Notes: generated from the letters alone by a model not told the origin. A stretch of 64,000 nt of DNA from Armatimonadota bacterium (GCA_027451905.1 DAIDHV010000001.1:534667-598666); one strand, 5' to 3'. Counted from the first letter of the stretch, positions 50,346 through 59,768 are shown. A program made the numbers and translations.

Positions 50346-52427
50346 ATGAAAAAGATGACAGATAATATGCGCCGATACCTGCCGATTGTTTGCTTCATTG
50401 GAATGGGTTTCACCCAAGTTGCCTTGTCTAGCCAGACCGTACAATCGGTGACTTTAGATGCTCCCGGGTGGTCTTTAAGGCGGATTTGCGCTTCAATCTC
50501 CAAGCAGATTGGGCAGCAAGTTGAACCCCATGGATCTTGTGTGACTGACGTGCTTATTGTTCATGTCCACAATGTTCCATGGCCCACACTTATGAAGAAG
50601 CTGGCATGGGTGGAATATGGCAAGTGGTACATGGATGGCAACGTTCTCACGATCGAGCGAGACCATGCCCTTGTCCAAGCAAAGATCAAAGAGAATGTGG
50701 GCGCCCTAGCCAAACGGCTCGCCATCCAATTCAAAAAAGATGCCAATTCCAACCGGGCCTCCTTCGATCCCAATGCACTCGTTAAGGAACTGAAAATCAA
50801 GGTTGATCAAGACTCAAGGAAACAGCCAGGGAGCGAACCGGCTGATGTCAGACAGGAAATGGGAGTTGAAAATGGATACATTCAGCTTCAGATCGAAAAC
50901 AAATTGCCATTACAAAGAGGATTCAATAAAATCATTGAATCTTTTCCGCCCCAAGATCTTGCCGCGATTCCCAATGGAGCGCGCGTCGTCTTTTCCAATC
51001 ATCCGACGTCCCTCCAATATCGGCTTCCCGCTTCCGCATCCAGCGAAATTGAAAAGATCATTGCGAACCAGCACGAGTTCGAAAAAGCGGCCAGTGCGCA
51101 TGGGATTGCTTTGCCTGAATTTCAGTTTGGACAAGACCTGAAAAGCCTTTCCTTGAATGACACATTTGTCGTCTCTGTTCGCCAGATCTTAGGCATTGGC
51201 ATTCAAGCTGCCTTGCGGGTCTTTAATCAAAAGGGATCCATGATTAGCGAGTCAAACGGACAGTTTGGACTCCTCGGTCAAGGAATGTCGCTCGGCTCTG
51301 CATCAAAAAAGGTATCGACTGCCAAACTAGATGCGGTTGATGCCCGCAATTACAAGTCGCTAGCCCAATTCAGCCCGCTCCCTCCAACCCCTCAATTTAG
51401 ACAAGTTTTGCTCCATCCCGAAAAATTCGATCCCCTTGCGGTTGCGATCGAGCCAATCCTTAAGGCTATTGCCCCAAAAAAGAATGTCGTTATTCGCAAT
51501 GACAGCCTCATAATGATGACTACGGGAGCATACCAATTTAAGAATGGAGATGAGGTGCCCCTTGATTATCTTTCTTCGCCGATTGTGAAATTGGTGGCGG
51601 ATGAAGAATCAAGCCCAGAGTGGCTTGCGATTCGAACAAATTACATTACCCTTCTCAAGGGTCAGTCGATCCCCCGCTCCCCTTATGAAGACCTTGTCCA
51701 AGGAATCTCCTCCGATGGTCTTCTCAACTTTCTGTCCGCGATGAAATTTGCATCGGCAACCGGACCGGAAAGCTTTATTGTCAGCATGTTCGTGAGTCCG
51801 TTTATCGGAGCTTTGACGGACGGGCAGAACCCGCTGCTTGCCAACCAACGAACCTGGAACTTCTACTGCCTAGTCGGTTCGCTTGATGCCGGACAATTGG
51901 CTCAGGCAGAGAGAAAAACAGGACTTGACTTAGCCGGTCTCTTCTCTGAGCAACAAAAGATTTTGAAGTTGATTCTCCTCGATAAGTTCACCCATGCATA
52001 CTCAAATCGAATGCAGGTTCCCGTTTCCCTCGCTGACGAACCGACATACGCCTACGCTCAGTCAATGCCCCATGCAGTGTTGACGATTCGTTCCAAAGAA
52101 GAACCGGTGATTGGCTTTTCAAGCAAGTACGGCGATGATCTCAAATACCCCAAAATGACTCAGTATGCCACCGCCGATGAAATTGCAGGAACGATGGCGA
52201 GCATTAAATACAACCCGCAAGTCCACTACGATTTCACTCATCTGACCCTTTCGCGCCAGCAAACGGTGACAATGACAATCTCCTTTCCCGGCACCACAAT
52301 GGCAGCAATCGCAGCTCGTTTCGTGACCCGCACCCATAACAATCAGGTTTATTCCAGTTATAAGGATTTGCCAGCCCCGCTGAATCAGGAGATCGAAACC
52401 ACCCTCAAAAAGATGAAGGCGAGATGA
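50346..52427 (+). CDS. Large secreted protein with STN-like N-terminal domain, paralog 3
   Basis: This 693-residue exported protein has a signal peptide at ~10-30 (YLPIVCFIGMGFTQVALSSQ). Its STN-like segment (~37-110) is nearly identical at protein level to paralog 2 in the first half (ICASISKQIGQQVEPHGSCV) and to paralog 1 in the second half (LMKKLAWVEYGKWYMDGN), while the body resembles paralog 1 (FNKIIESFPPQDLAAIPNGA; GIGIQAALRVF; GSLDAGQLAQAE). No VOC gene precedes it; the 184-bp gap upstream shows no recognisable VOC remnant. An in-frame second ATG lies at 50355. Confidence 0.82.
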   Translation: MKKMTDNMRRYLPIVCFIGMGFTQVALSSQTVQSVTLDAPGWSLRRICASISKQIGQQVEPHGSCVTDVLIVHVHNVPWPTLMKKLAWVEYGKWYMDGNVLTIERDHALVQAKIKENVGALAKRLAIQFKKDANSNRASFDPNALVKELKIKVDQDSRKQPGSEPADVRQEMGVENGYIQLQIENKLPLQRGFNKIIESFPPQDLAAIPNGARVVFSNHPTSLQYRLPASASSEIEKIIANQHEFEKAASAHGIALPEFQFGQDLKSLSLNDTFVVSVRQILGIGIQAALRVFNQKGSMISESNGQFGLLGQGMSLGSASKKVSTAKLDAVDARNYKSLAQFSPLPPTPQFRQVLLHPEKFDPLAVAIEPILKAIAPKKNVVIRNDSLIMMTTGAYQFKNGDEVPLDYLSSPIVKLVADEESSPEWLAIRTNYITLLKGQSIPRSPYEDLVQGISSDGLLNFLSAMKFASATGPESFIVSMFVSPFIGALTDGQNPLLANQRTWNFYCLVGSLDAGQLAQAERKTGLDLAGLFSEQQKILKLILLDKFTHAYSNRMQVPVSLADEPTYAYAQSMPHAVLTIRSKEEPVIGFSSKYGDDLKYPKMTQYATADEIAGTMASIKYNPQVHYDFTHLTLSRQQTVTMTISFPGTTMAAIAARFVTRTHNNQVYSSYKDLPAPLNQEIETTLKKMKAR

Positions 52428-52630
52428 AATAGTTCGCCCCTCGCTTTGGAAGTGAATTGCGGCGGCGCTCAATGGATTCGAATTTGCGCACTTTGATGAG
52501 ACAAAGACAATTCTGAAGGATAGAAGTCATCATTTCTAAAGAAAATTCAGGTACTGAGGATGCAAGACTCTTTACAGCAATAAGTTGCCTTTCGCACGGC
52601 ATGACCAGTTCTGGGCTATGATAATCTCAG

Positions 52631-53473
52631 ATGTTTCCGCTCATTCCCGTCTTCCTGGTTGCCCGACAGACGCCCAAGTTCGGCAACCCTGTGACCGGCA
52701 ATCCGTCGGTCGTCGGCGACCTTCGACTCTTCCCGAACTTTGAATCTCGCATTCTCCACAATCAAAGGACCCTGAGAGTTTGGCTACCGCCCGGATACTT
52801 CCACCACCCAACCAAGCGCTATCCGGTGCTGTACATGGAGGATGGTCAGAACTTGTTCGACAAAGCCTTGTCGCCATTCTCCCATGCCGAGTGGAGATGC
52901 GATGAGACGGCGATGGCTTTGATCAAAAGCAAGCTCATTCCACCCCTGATTATTGTTGGAATTGATAACCTGGACCGGGAAGACGAGTATTTGCCAACAT
53001 ACGATTCCAAACTGAAATATGGTGGGAAAGCCAATTTGTACTGCAAGTTTGTCGTCAAAGAAGTCAAGCCTTTTATAGACAGAACTTTTAGAACCAAGCC
53101 AGATCGCGCAAACACAGCAACAGGAGGGTCGTCATTTGGATCTGTCATTTCCCTCTACTTAGAAATGCAATATCCGCAAGTCTTCTCTAAACTGATGCTT
53201 TGCTCAACCGCTCCTTGGCCAGATCACCACCGAATTTACAAGCTTTTGAAGGCATACAAGTCTAAACTAAACACGAAGATATGGGAAGATATTGGCACTG
53301 CCGAAGGTGGAAATCAGGTTGAAGATTCCAACACCCTAGCCAAGCTGCTAGAGCAGCATGGACTTGTGCTTGGGAAATCTCTGGCATACTTTGTAGACTA
53401 CAGGGCCATTCACTCAGAAACTGCGTGGCAGCGAAGATTTGGAATGGCACTCCTGTTCCTCTACTCAAAATGA
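52631..53473 (+). CDS. Alpha/beta-hydrolase, putative esterase (esterase D-like)
   Basis: This 280-residue protein of the PF00756-type esterase group has RTLRVWLPPGYFHHPTKRYP then VLYMEDGQNLFDKAL (~45-75), the nucleophile in TATGGSSFGSVIS (~Ser170) and a C-terminal His in AIHSETAWQRRF (~262). The oxyanion-hole and acid residues lie in between as usual. The family includes siderophore and feruloyl esterases and S-formylglutathione hydrolases. The hydrophobic start MFPLIPVFLVA is short and not a convincing signal peptide. It overlaps the double-SGNH gene by 4 nt, suggesting joint function. Confidence 0.82.
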   Translation: MFPLIPVFLVARQTPKFGNPVTGNPSVVGDLRLFPNFESRILHNQRTLRVWLPPGYFHHPTKRYPVLYMEDGQNLFDKALSPFSHAEWRCDETAMALIKSKLIPPLIIVGIDNLDREDEYLPTYDSKLKYGGKANLYCKFVVKEVKPFIDRTFRTKPDRANTATGGSSFGSVISLYLEMQYPQVFSKLMLCSTAPWPDHHRIYKLLKAYKSKLNTKIWEDIGTAEGGNQVEDSNTLAKLLEQHGLVLGKSLAYFVDYRAIHSETAWQRRFGMALLFLYSK

Positions 53474-54981
53474 TGACAATGAAGAGATCCCGTGTTGGAA
53501 TTCGGCACATTCTGCTGAGCGGAATGGTCCTTTTGGCTGCCATCGGCTCGCAGTCCGCCGTCGCCCAAAATCGCACTTCAACCACTCCAGACGGATCCAT
53601 TGTTCTGAATAATTGGGCACAACGGTGGAAGGACAAGCTTGCCCTTGTTAAAAAAGGAGGCGTGGGTCTCCTTTTTATGGGGGATTCTATAACCCACTTT
53701 TGGGATGAGCCGCAGAACCAGTCCACTTTTAGTTCTTACTTTGGAGGGTGGCACCCCTTGGATGTGGGAATCAGCGGAGCCAGAACCGAGACCTTGTTGT
53801 GGATGCTTCAGAACGGAATCGTGAAGGGCATTTCTCCCAAGGTCGTCGTCCTACTCATTGGCACCAACAATGCCGACGGGGTCCATTTTCCCCATGCCGA
53901 CAGCCCTTGGGGGATTGCGGGAGGCGTGCGCGCGATTGTTGCCGAATTGAGACGCCAACTGCCAAACTCAAAAATTCTTCTCTTGAATATCTTCAACCGA
54001 GGCGATCTTAAAGATGCCGAGCAACGAGTGATTGCGACCAATAAACTGCTGCAGGGTCTTGGCGATGACAAGCACATTTTTCAATTGAATCTCAACGCGA
54101 TCTGGCTGGACAAACAAGGGCATATTGATCCCAAACTCATGCCGGATCTGCTGCATCCCAGCCCCCTTGGATATTTGAAGTGGGCACGAGCCTTGCGTCC
54201 TTCCTTAGTGAAATTAATGGGTGAACCGGGCAACAATGCGATTGTGCCTCAGCCAGGGGTAGAGCACGACATCTATAACTGGCAAGATCGCCACAAGGCA
54301 GAACTGGTTTATGGCGCCACTCATCATGCCAACCTCATTTTTGTGGGTGACAGCATCACTCACTTTTGGGGCGGAGAACCAGCCGCCAATTTGTCAAGAG
54401 GACAACTTTGCTGGGACTATTACTATGGAGATAGGAAAGCAATCAACCTAGGATTTGGGTGGGATCGCACCCAACAAGTCCTTTGGAGATTTGATCATGG
54501 TGAATTAAAGGGGCAAGATCCCAAAGCTGCCGTAGTCCTGATCGGCACCAATAACCTCACCCCAAGCGTGGATCGCAGCAACTCCAATCAAGAAATTATT
54601 GCCGGCATCCATGCCGTTGTCGAGGACTTGCATCAGCACTGCCCTCACACCCACATCATCTTGATGGGATTATTGCCACGGGGAGAGGATCCCAATGACA
54701 TTTTAAGGGTGAGAATCCAAGAGATCAATAAAAAGCTATCTGCCTACGCGGCTGGGTGGGGCGTTTCCTATATTGACTGCGGTCCCTTGCTGCTTGCGCC
54801 GTCCGGAGCCTTCATAGCCGGAACCACGGTGGACTACTTGCATCCCACCGAGGAGGGTTACCAGCTGATTGCCAACGCCCTAGAACCTTTGATTTCTAAA
54901 CGGCTTGGAGTTCCCGCAAAGCCACCCATGCCCGGATTCTTCTCTCGGCCCCTTCAAAGTAAGCCAGATAAACATTTGTAA
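53470..54981 (+). CDS. Secreted protein with two tandem SGNH/GDSL hydrolase domains
   Basis: This 503-residue protein is counted from ATG 53470 (overlapping the esterase stop as ATGA). A signal peptide ends near SAVAQN. Two complete SGNH domains follow, each resembling platelet-activating-factor acetylhydrolase IB. Domain 1 (~40-240) has GDSITHFW, GISGARTETLLW, IGTNNAD and DLLHPSPLGY. Domain 2 (~265-480) has GDSITHFWGGE, GFGWDRTQQVLWR, IGTNNLT and DYLHPTEEGY. All catalytic blocks are present twice. Such enzymes deacetylate glycans or lipids. Possible partners are the adjacent esterase and, nearby, the GH127 glycosidase. Confidence 0.88.
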   Translation: MMTMKRSRVGIRHILLSGMVLLAAIGSQSAVAQNRTSTTPDGSIVLNNWAQRWKDKLALVKKGGVGLLFMGDSITHFWDEPQNQSTFSSYFGGWHPLDVGISGARTETLLWMLQNGIVKGISPKVVVLLIGTNNADGVHFPHADSPWGIAGGVRAIVAELRRQLPNSKILLLNIFNRGDLKDAEQRVIATNKLLQGLGDDKHIFQLNLNAIWLDKQGHIDPKLMPDLLHPSPLGYLKWARALRPSLVKLMGEPGNNAIVPQPGVEHDIYNWQDRHKAELVYGATHHANLIFVGDSITHFWGGEPAANLSRGQLCWDYYYGDRKAINLGFGWDRTQQVLWRFDHGELKGQDPKAAVVLIGTNNLTPSVDRSNSNQEIIAGIHAVVEDLHQHCPHTHIILMGLLPRGEDPNDILRVRIQEINKKLSAYAAGWGVSYIDCGPLLLAPSGAFIAGTTVDYLHPTEEGYQLIANALEPLISKRLGVPAKPPMPGFFSRPLQSKPDKHL

Positions 54982-55017
54982 CAAGGGGAAATCTGGGCAA
55001 GGGGCTCAGCCCAAGCT

Positions 55018-55827
55018 CTAGTCTGTGCTCTTTGCCGTCATGACCTTGGACATCCCTACAAATCCACTTTCTGGCCCCACAAACCCAAACTGTCGGTAGT
55101 AATCGGCTTGATGGGCGCCGGTAAAAAGGCACACAAAAGCATTGGGAGCTGCGTTTTCTGCTAGCCAATGATCCAAAGCCCGTATGAGTTTCTTGCCAAT
55201 TCCCTGACTTTGGAACTGAGGAAGAACCATAACGTCTCCCACAATGTGAATAAAGCGGCCATCACCTGCCAAAGACGCAGCCCCGATAAGAGAATCATTG
55301 TAAATGGCTACCGCGGTGACCTCGAGCCTCGAAATCTGATCGGGAACATTGGGACGATGAATAAATTGGCCCCAGCCCACCGCATCGCTTAACGTCTGGT
55401 GCTCCTCGGGAGTGAGCTTACGATATTCAATTTTAACCCCTTCTAACTCTTCTTTAGCCTGAGAACCGCGCCTCAAGGCTTGGGCAAAGGTAAGAATGTG
55501 GCCATCTGGATCCTCGATCGAGAATTCTAGGAACCCATGGGCTGCCACCGACGGCTCCCTTAAAATCTTGGCCCCAAAATCAGCGGCAAGCTCATGAATG
55601 TGGTCCACGCCATCGGAACGAATCCAAATTTTTTGAGGTGTGATGGCAACTTCGGACCTTTCAAACTGAATCTGGGCCGCATCAAGGGCAAGACCTCCAA
55701 CCGAGGCAGGATCGCCATAGAGCCAAACACCGCCAAACCCAATTCCGGTGTAAAAGGCAACTGAGCTTTCTACACTTTTAACCGGCAAAACCGGCTGTGC
55801 AGAGAGTCCGGCAAACTTTTGAGCCAT
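55018..55827 (-). CDS. Fusion of VOC-family and GNAT acetyltransferase domains
   Basis: This 269-residue protein has an N-terminal VOC half (~8-120: AQPVLPVKSVESSVAFYTGI, then FLEFSIEDPDGHILTFAQAL) resembling bleomycin-resistance proteins, and a C-terminal GNAT domain (~135-265: VMVLPQFQSQGIGKKLIRAL is the acetyl-CoA-binding loop, with FTGAHQADYYRQFGF near the end). Both domains look complete. Combinations like this occur in drug or small-molecule modification, but the substrate is unknown. It is convergent with the SGNH gene (36-nt gap). Confidence 0.87.
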   Translation of the reverse strand: MAQKFAGLSAQPVLPVKSVESSVAFYTGIGFGGVWLYGDPASVGGLALDAAQIQFERSEVAITPQKIWIRSDGVDHIHELAADFGAKILREPSVAAHGFLEFSIEDPDGHILTFAQALRRGSQAKEELEGVKIEYRKLTPEEHQTLSDAVGWGQFIHRPNVPDQISRLEVTAVAIYNDSLIGAASLAGDGRFIHIVGDVMVLPQFQSQGIGKKLIRALDHWLAENAAPNAFVCLFTGAHQADYYRQFGFVGPESGFVGMSKVMTAKSTD

Positions 55828-56129
55828 TCCAGCAGATTACCGATCTATCCCGCCTTAGTGCGGTCAGATCGGCAAAGACGGATGTCGCAAAAGTGAAAAC
55901 GACTCCAAAGGTCGCTGCGCATCTGACTTCAGTGGGAAGCAAGACATTGAGCATTGGTGAATACATATGGCAGGCCAAAAGGAAGGGACGTCAATTCCAC
56001 TCCTTTCCACCTTATTGGAGAGGAGGGGCTAGGGGAGGAGAGAAAACTTTGAACTTATATTCCCCTCTTTGGAGGGGAATGGATATCTGCTCTCCATCCC
56101 CGGCCCTTGAGAATCACGGGGGAACCGAG
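55828..56129. other. Intergenic region with palindromic repeat, no gene supported
   Basis: The gap between the VOC-GNAT and GH127 genes (transcribed leftward from both) contains an unusually G/C-skewed run at 56020-56080. A plus-strand open frame spanning 55797-56189 overlaps the ends of both real genes and is dominated by the repeat, so it is not called. Confidence 0.65.
56059..56080. repeat. Perfect 9-bp hairpin in G-rich intergenic repeat
   Basis: ATTCCCCTC (56059-56067) pairs exactly with GAGGGGAAT (56072-56080) around TTTG. A preceding G-rich stretch (GGAGAGGAGGGGCTAGGGG) is similar in style to the element at 17832-17870. It may be an interspersed palindromic repeat or a terminator for genes entering from the right; no T-tract is adjacent. 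Confidence 0.45.
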
Positions 56130-58616
56130 CTAACCACCTGCAAACGGGCAATTCCACTGCAAGATTCCACCCGAGTAGCCATCTTTTAGCTTGGCCACTA
56201 ACCGAATTCGATCTGCCTTAATCGGGAGGAACTGAACCTTGTTGTACCGATCAAGTTTTGTGGTGTAGCCGCCTGCAGTCACATGAACTGGCACCCAATG
56301 GTGGTTATGGCGCACAACGACCGTCCATGACTGAGGAACGCGGCACTCGCCTCCAGTTGGTTTGTCATCGAACCAATAGACCGATGTTGAGCTTAGCAAG
56401 TGGTTGGCAGAATATTTGTATTCCACCCATTCTGTAGTTCCTTTATGGTCCCACCAGGTAAAGCGATTCTTTGCCTGATCATCACTGCTGGTGGGATGAA
56501 TGCCATCCGATAAAGCATTCACCGTGTCTCCACCATAGCAATGGCTGGCAACCGCAGGGATTGGAGGCTCTGGCAGTCTTGGCATTTTCCAAGCTGTACC
56601 ATGGTGATCACTGACCACCGGAAAAACGCTGAGCCGAAGCCGTGCAAAGCCCATCGGAATCAGGGTGAGCTTTCGCACCGGTGATTCCACCAAAGCGGGG
56701 CTGGGCTGCAAAGTGGCAACAAGACCATACTGATCTAATTTCCACTGGGGGATGCTTCTGCCATAGGCGGTAAGTACTTCTGGGATTGCCTTTTCTGAAA
56801 AAGGCAAAGTTTTGTTCTCATCCACAGGCAGCTTCCTAAAGGTCATGGGCTTATGAAGGTCCAAGCCATAGTTCCACGGCGTTGTTGGATGAACGTCGTA
56901 AGCGGGCCAGTTCTTGGTTCCCCCATCCACCACAAAGTCTTCTCCAATTTTAAGGGAGTACCAAAGCGGCCCCCTTTTAACGCTGACGGCTCCTTTTTGA
57001 CCCTGCCAGTCCTTGGTTTGGATCTTCATTGGCAGATGCAGGTCAACAAAATCACCCGACTTCCAAACTCTAGAAACCACCATCCAATTTCCACTTCCAC
57101 TGATAGAAGCACGATGGCCGTTTACAAACAACGAGGGGTGGCTGCACCAATCTGGAATCCTAAAATCTAAGGGGAACTTGCCAGGCCGACTGAGCCCGAT
57201 CGAAAAGTGCAGGTGGCTGCGAAAAGGATACTGGGTCTTTTCTCTGATCATCACCCATTCACCAGCCCCCACCCGCGCGGAAACTTTGCTTGGAGCATAG
57301 AGAGTTGCGGCTAAGCCATTATCAGAGGTTGCCATCCACAAGTGCTCTGCAAATTTGGGCCAGCCCATGCCGCTGTTATGCTGGCAGCAACGGAAATCGT
57401 AAGGATCGTAGTCCAGCATAGGCCCTCCATCTTGAATCCCAGGAGCCTTGTTACCGTGATCAAGTTCCACCATATTTGGGGCAGTGAGGTAGTGGAGTGC
57501 CTTTTCGTTTGACGTCATCGAAGCCGGTAAATCATTAAAAGTCACGTCTTCACAATGATCTGCCCAAAACGGATCTCCCGTTTTCTCTAGCATGTACTCA
57601 TCGCTCATCATCATTTCCACCAAGGCACAGGTTTCGGTGGCTTGCCGCGGGTCGGTCATGCCTGGCCTTGCATTTTCATCAGCGCCGTACATACCCCCCG
57701 GAACTTGCCCATAAATGTGCCTCATGGCTGCTAGGTCCGAATAGGTCGCTTCGAGATCGGAGCGGTTGCCATTCAAAAAGCTAATTTCGGCTGGCTCTCG
57801 AAAAGACTGAGCAAAGTTCACTCCATGCAGATTTATGACGCCTTTGCTCCAATCGGCACCGTTACTTGCCAGTTTTTTAACCAGTGCCAGCATCCATTTG
57901 CCGCCTCCCTCTGATCGAGGCAATCGGTCGTAAAGCCAGTAGACGCTGGCAATGTTGTCGGCAACCCTCATGTTTTCCCAATAGCTCTTTACAAACTGGC
58001 TTTTGGGCACCGAAAGCTCCCACTGGAAGTATTTTTTCATCAGTTGGAGGACTCGGCTATCGTGGGATCCTAGATAATAACTTTCAAAAGCCTGCAGCGC
58101 CAGCATGTTGGGCCAAAGGTCCGGAGCACCATTGTTGAGGGTCTTGTTGGACCGTGGGCCAAACCAACCGTCCGATTCTTGACCCTCTATCATCGGCTCA
58201 ACCCACTTTTTAGCAACCGCAATCATCTTGGGATCTCGGCGCACATAGGCTAAATCAACATAGCCCCTCAGCCAGTAAGGCACTTCTTCCCAACCGTTAA
58301 CCCCTTGCCCGGTTGGACTTAACCAAGCATTGTTTTTTGGATTGAGAAAGCTGCTGATATGCATCAAATTGCCGGTAAACCCGTGGGCCTCGTTGGTGAG
58401 CTCGGATTGAAGCCAACCCTGGGGCTCGATCGCCTGAATGGGCAGTCTTTCTAACGGAGAAGGCATCAAAGGCGGCCGATTGCCAACGTAAAAATGATTT
58501 TCACCTCTGGTGGGCAGTTTAGGGACCAACTCGCCTGAAAGGAAGGCGCCGCCCCTATGAGACGACAAAATGAAAAAGGCGATGGTGGTGCAGAACATAG
58601 GCCGTCTTTTCAGCAT
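56130..58616 (-). CDS. GH127 (DUF1680) beta-L-arabinofuranosidase-like glycoside hydrolase
   Basis: This 828-residue protein has an (alpha/alpha)6-barrel characteristic of GH127. Key residues include the Cys pair in FRCCQHNSGMGWPKF (the nucleophile Cys in characterised members) and acidic ETCALVEMMMSDEYML upstream. A hydrophobic start (FCTTIAFFILSSHRGGAFLS) suggests export. The C-terminal ~170 residues contain a beta-sandwich-like region ending in GGILQWNCPF. It probably releases arabinose from plant glycans, consistent with neighbouring sugar-related genes (isomerase-like gene divergent at 58690; nagA at 59769). Confidence 0.88.
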   Translation of the reverse strand: MLKRRPMFCTTIAFFILSSHRGGAFLSGELVPKLPTRGENHFYVGNRPPLMPSPLERLPIQAIEPQGWLQSELTNEAHGFTGNLMHISSFLNPKNNAWLSPTGQGVNGWEEVPYWLRGYVDLAYVRRDPKMIAVAKKWVEPMIEGQESDGWFGPRSNKTLNNGAPDLWPNMLALQAFESYYLGSHDSRVLQLMKKYFQWELSVPKSQFVKSYWENMRVADNIASVYWLYDRLPRSEGGGKWMLALVKKLASNGADWSKGVINLHGVNFAQSFREPAEISFLNGNRSDLEATYSDLAAMRHIYGQVPGGMYGADENARPGMTDPRQATETCALVEMMMSDEYMLEKTGDPFWADHCEDVTFNDLPASMTSNEKALHYLTAPNMVELDHGNKAPGIQDGGPMLDYDPYDFRCCQHNSGMGWPKFAEHLWMATSDNGLAATLYAPSKVSARVGAGEWVMIREKTQYPFRSHLHFSIGLSRPGKFPLDFRIPDWCSHPSLFVNGHRASISGSGNWMVVSRVWKSGDFVDLHLPMKIQTKDWQGQKGAVSVKRGPLWYSLKIGEDFVVDGGTKNWPAYDVHPTTPWNYGLDLHKPMTFRKLPVDENKTLPFSEKAIPEVLTAYGRSIPQWKLDQYGLVATLQPSPALVESPVRKLTLIPMGFARLRLSVFPVVSDHHGTAWKMPRLPEPPIPAVASHCYGGDTVNALSDGIHPTSSDDQAKNRFTWWDHKGTTEWVEYKYSANHLLSSTSVYWFDDKPTGGECRVPQSWTVVVRHNHHWVPVHVTAGGYTTKLDRYNKVQFLPIKADRIRLVAKLKDGYSGGILQWNCPFAGG

Positions 58617-58689
58617 ATCTCATCTGTTGCGGCGGGGCTAACAATCGATGTCAACCGAAATTGAAAGGAATCATTCAAAATGTATTGAT

Positions 58690-59442
58690 ATGAATCGACC
58701 GGTTGCCATTCAGCTTTACTCCGTCCGCCACGACTTCGAAAAAGACCCCCGACACGTTTTGAAAACAGTTGCCGAGCAGGGGTATGACGGCGTAGAATTT
58801 GCTGGTCTCTATCACCATGGCCCCAAAGGCGTTGGTGACATGCTAAAAGAGTTTGGACTGAAGGCAGAAGGATGCCACATTGGCATCAACCAATTTGATG
58901 AAGGACTCTTTCAGGACACAATTGATACCTATCAGTTTTTGGGATGCCACTGGCTGATTTTAGCTTGGCTGCCGGAGGAAATGAGAAACACGCCTGTTGC
59001 CTGCGCAGAAACTGGCAAAAAATTGGGGGAGATTTCGCACCGGCTGCATGAGCGCGGGATGAGGCTTGGGTTCCATTGCCATCACGCCGACATGGTGCCT
59101 CTTTCTGACGGCAAAAGTGCTTGGTACCACATTGCCGACAACACCCCAGCAAGTTTTATTATGCAGTACGACACAGCCAACGGAATGAGCGGTGGTGCCG
59201 ATCCGATTAAGCCGATCACCGATCTGCCGGGGCGAGGGGCTTCTGTCCACCTGAAAGAGTGGAAAGGTGGCCACGGAGCGATTATTGGAGAAGGGGATAT
59301 TCCTTGGGCTAAGGTCCTGCAAGAGTGTGAAGCTGTCGGAGGCACCGAATGGTATGTGGTGGAATACGAAATTGAAAGCGATCCTAACCCATTGGATTCG
59401 GTTGGCAAATGCCTGCACTATCTCAGAAATCTGAACTACTAA
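58690..59442 (+). CDS. Sugar phosphate isomerase/epimerase family (AP-endonuclease-2-like TIM barrel)
   Basis: This ~250-residue TIM barrel is counted from ATG 58690 (MNRPVAIQLYSVRHDFEKDP); the open frame starts at 58648. Metal-binding residues are arranged as in xylose-isomerase-like barrels: GFHCHHADM, QYDTANGMSGG, HLKEWKGGH and EYEIES near the end. These enzymes isomerise or epimerise sugars, inositols or similar compounds. The divergent GH127 gene (74 bp away) suggests sugar utilisation. Substrate unresolved. Confidence 0.85.
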   Translation: MNRPVAIQLYSVRHDFEKDPRHVLKTVAEQGYDGVEFAGLYHHGPKGVGDMLKEFGLKAEGCHIGINQFDEGLFQDTIDTYQFLGCHWLILAWLPEEMRNTPVACAETGKKLGEISHRLHERGMRLGFHCHHADMVPLSDGKSAWYHIADNTPASFIMQYDTANGMSGGADPIKPITDLPGRGASVHLKEWKGGHGAIIGEGDIPWAKVLQECEAVGGTEWYVVEYEIESDPNPLDSVGKCLHYLRNLNY

Positions 59443-59562
59443 GCCGCGCTTGACAGCAGAATTGTGGTCAAGGGTCTTGCGGAAAAGTGGGCCCAACTTT
59501 TGGCTGGATTCCGTAGCTTAAAGGTCTTAAATAATCCCTACTAAAGCCTTGAATGAGCCTAA

Positions 59563-59637
59563 TGGTGGAGATAGTCGGATTTGAACCGACGACCCCCTGC
59601 TTGCAAAGCAGGTGCTCTCCCGCTGAGCTATACCCCC
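59563..59637 (-). tRNA. tRNA-Ala (anticodon TGC)
   Basis: On the minus strand GGGGGTATAGCTCAGCGGGA begins a cloverleaf with D-loop AGCGGGAGAGC, anticodon arm CCTGCTTTGCAAGCAGG (anticodon TGC) and T-arm GTCGGTTCGAATCCGAC. The acceptor stem has G-T wobbles. CCA is encoded (59563-59565). Total 75 nt. It is isolated, not next to rRNA genes. Confidence 0.95.
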
Positions 59638-59768
59638 GTGCCAGAGATGAGAATACCAGACGCGATCCCCTGTTAGGCAAGAGTTTGGCAGATAAAGTGG
59701 GCCCCATACTACCGAACAACCATAATCTGAACCTCATCAGGCCCCTCTTTGAAGGCTGGCAAGGATGG

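Noticed and set aside
55797-56189. 130-codon plus-strand ORF
   Set aside because: It overlaps two well-supported minus-strand genes, and its middle is a G-rich repeat.
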